This document shows positions 61,411 to 64,000 of a DNA stretch of 64,000 bases, piece by piece; position 1 is the first letter of the stretch; each line of letters begins with the position of its first letter. Source of the DNA: Bradyrhizobium arachidis (GTDB taxonomy: Bacteria; Pseudomonadota; Alphaproteobacteria; Rhizobiales; Xanthobacteraceae); contig NZ_CP030050.1 of assembly GCF_015291705.1 (NCBI RefSeq), positions 9,046,001 through 9,110,000 of the forward strand. Reading direction: 5' to 3'. The position numbers and the translations under genes were made by a program. Under the pieces are notes generated by a model that saw only the letters and a list, made by a program, of their open reading frames with translations, was not told the DNA's origin and did not search any database.

Positions 61411-62211
61411 ATGAAACTGTCTCAGGAGCAATTGGAGTTCTTCCACCGCGAGGGCTGGCTGTTCCTGCCCGAGCTGTTCAGCCAGGAGGAGGTCGATCTG
61501 CTCGCGCGCGAGGCGGTCGGCATCTATGACGCCAACCGGCCGGAGGTCTGGCGGGAGAAGAGCGGCGCGCCGCGCACGGCCTTTGCCGCGCATCTCTACA
61601 ACGAGGCGTTCAGAACCCTCGGCGCGCATCCGCGCATGATCGAGCCGGTCGAGCAGGTGTTCGGCGAGCCTGTCTACATGCACCAGTTCAAGATCAACGC
61701 GAAATCCGCTTTCACCGGCGATGTCTGGCAATGGCACCAGGATTACGGCACCTGGAAGCGCGACGACGGCATGCCGGAGCCGCGGGCGATGAACATCGCG
61801 ATCTTCCTCGACGAGGTGATGCCGATCAACGGCCCCCTGATGCTTGTGCCGCGCAGCCAGAACGCCGGCGATCTCGAAGCCTCGCACGACCTTGGCACCA
61901 CGTCCTATCCGCTGTGGACGCTGGACGAGGACACCGTGACGCGCCTCGTCAAGCAGGGCGGCATCGTCGCCCCCACCGGCAAGCCCGGCGGCATGCTGAT
62001 GTTCCACGGCAATCTCGTGCATGGCTCGAGCGGCAACATCACGCCCTACCCGCGCAAGATCGTGTACCTGACACTGAACGCGGTCTCGAACTACATCCGC
62101 ACACCGACGCGGCCGGAGTACATCGCGCATCGCGACTTTGCGCCGATCAAGACGGTGGAGGATGATGCGCTGGTGCGGCTCGCGCGGGCACCGCGGCAGG
62201 CGGCGGAGTAG
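61411..62211 (+). CDS. Phytanoyl-CoA dioxygenase-family protein (Fe(II)/2-oxoglutarate oxygenase)
   Basis: A 266-residue non-heme iron oxygenase. The iron ligands H109 and D111 are in QWHQDYGTWKRDDGMPEPRA, and the distal His lies in MLMFHGNLVHGSSGNITPYP, followed by an Arg-containing block (PYPRKIVYLTLN) for 2-oxoglutarate. The GMPEPRAMNIAIFLDEV form resembles ectoine-hydroxylase-like members. There is no signal peptide. The start at 61411 has a perfect AGGAGG ribosome site. A substrate hydroxylated before dehydrogenation by the COG4091 enzyme is plausible but inferred. Confidence 0.92.
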   Translation: MKLSQEQLEFFHREGWLFLPELFSQEEVDLLAREAVGIYDANRPEVWREKSGAPRTAFAAHLYNEAFRTLGAHPRMIEPVEQVFGEPVYMHQFKINAKSAFTGDVWQWHQDYGTWKRDDGMPEPRAMNIAIFLDEVMPINGPLMLVPRSQNAGDLEASHDLGTTSYPLWTLDEDTVTRLVKQGGIVAPTGKPGGMLMFHGNLVHGSSGNITPYPRKIVYLTLNAVSNYIRTPTRPEYIAHRDFAPIKTVEDDALVRLARAPRQAAE

Positions 62212-62214
62212 TCT

Positions 62215-62310
62215 GTCATTCCGGGGCGCGCGAAGCGCGAGCCCGGAATCCATACTCCCGATCGGGGTTATGGATTCCGGGCTCGACGCTGCGCGTCGCC
62301 CCGGAATGAC
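62215..62310. repeat. Palindromic repeat, GTCATTCCGGGGCGCGCG family (copy 7)
   Basis: It begins GTCATTCCGGGGCGCGCG and ends GTCGCCCCGGAATGAC, with inner arms GAGCCCGGAATCCATA and TATGGATTCCGGGCTC. It lies between the dioxygenase and COG4091 genes of the same strand. Confidence 0.83.
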
Positions 62311-62343
62311 GAGCTCTAATTGTTACTCTCAGGACTTTTGCCT

Positions 62344-64000
<1,657 letters not shown>

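Overview
This window looks like chromosomal DNA of a Bradyrhizobium-type alphaproteobacterium (Rhizobiales). The GC content is high. There is a complete PhyR-NepR-EcfG general stress module, a homospermidine synthase locus, many CoA-ligase and acyl-CoA dehydrogenase genes, and numerous dispersed palindromic intergenic repeats of the kind seen in Bradyrhizobium genomes. I see no tRNA, rRNA, CRISPR array, prophage or insertion sequence. The assignment rests on gene content and pattern recognition; no database search was possible.

Layout. 1-4.7 kb: the end of an HxlR regulator, an NfeD/stomatin membrane pair, and an ABC-type binding protein fused by overlap to ferrochelatase (hemH). 4.9-8.8 kb: an overlapping minus-strand set of an M3 oligopeptidase, a DUF1007 secreted protein and a His-rich nickel/cobalt (NicO) transporter. 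9.1-13.7 kb: a polyamine locus with a structured leader (speF-like RNA), ornithine decarboxylase, a GNAT acetyltransferase, RidA and homospermidine synthase. 13.9-15.0 kb: a small membrane protein and an MgtC-type protein. 15.1-20.0 kb: a zinc-uptake operon led by a Zur-type palindrome, containing a His-rich membrane peptide, ABC ATPase, permease, binding protein, COG0523 metal-chaperone GTPase and a WD40 protein. 20.1-21.3 kb: a permease encoded as two half-size genes. 21.5-26.9 kb: sodB, a GNAT, a MATE exporter, DUF2147, DUF3095 and small genes. 27.1-31.4 kb: an SDR, an AMP ligase, an acyl carrier protein and a long-chain acyl-CoA synthetase. 31.6-37.2 kb: a Bug-type binding protein, small secreted DUF3551 proteins and a lone RND pump. 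37.5-42.7 kb: htpG, small genes and the phyR / nepR-ecfG stress module. 42.9-55.0 kb: a CoA-thioester catabolic cluster with three acyl-CoA dehydrogenases, a feruloyl-CoA-synthase-like ligase, enoyl-CoA hydratase, SDR and TetR regulator, facing thiolase and a second acyl-CoA synthetase. 55.2-60.4 kb: an alkyltransferase, twin alpha/beta hydrolases, a carboxymuconolactone-decarboxylase-like gene divergent from an ECF41-type sigma factor, and an M20 peptidase. 60.6-64.0 kb: a GntR regulator, phytanoyl-CoA-dioxygenase-like protein, COG4091 oxidoreductase and the start of a TRAP binding protein.

How the genes work together. The odc and hss products would convert ornithine to putrescine and then homospermidine, the main rhizobial polyamine. 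The zinc operon couples import to intracellular delivery, under a Zur-like site that overlaps its own -10. PhyR sequesters NepR under stress and frees EcfG; both transcription units appear to start from -35 elements inside one inverted repeat. The ECF sigma gene and its divergent target carry two perfect copies of an ECF41-type promoter, arranged face to face in a 62-bp near-palindrome. That promoter arrangement, the leaderless-looking Zur/His-rich gene and the ACP-ligase cluster are the least ordinary items in the window.
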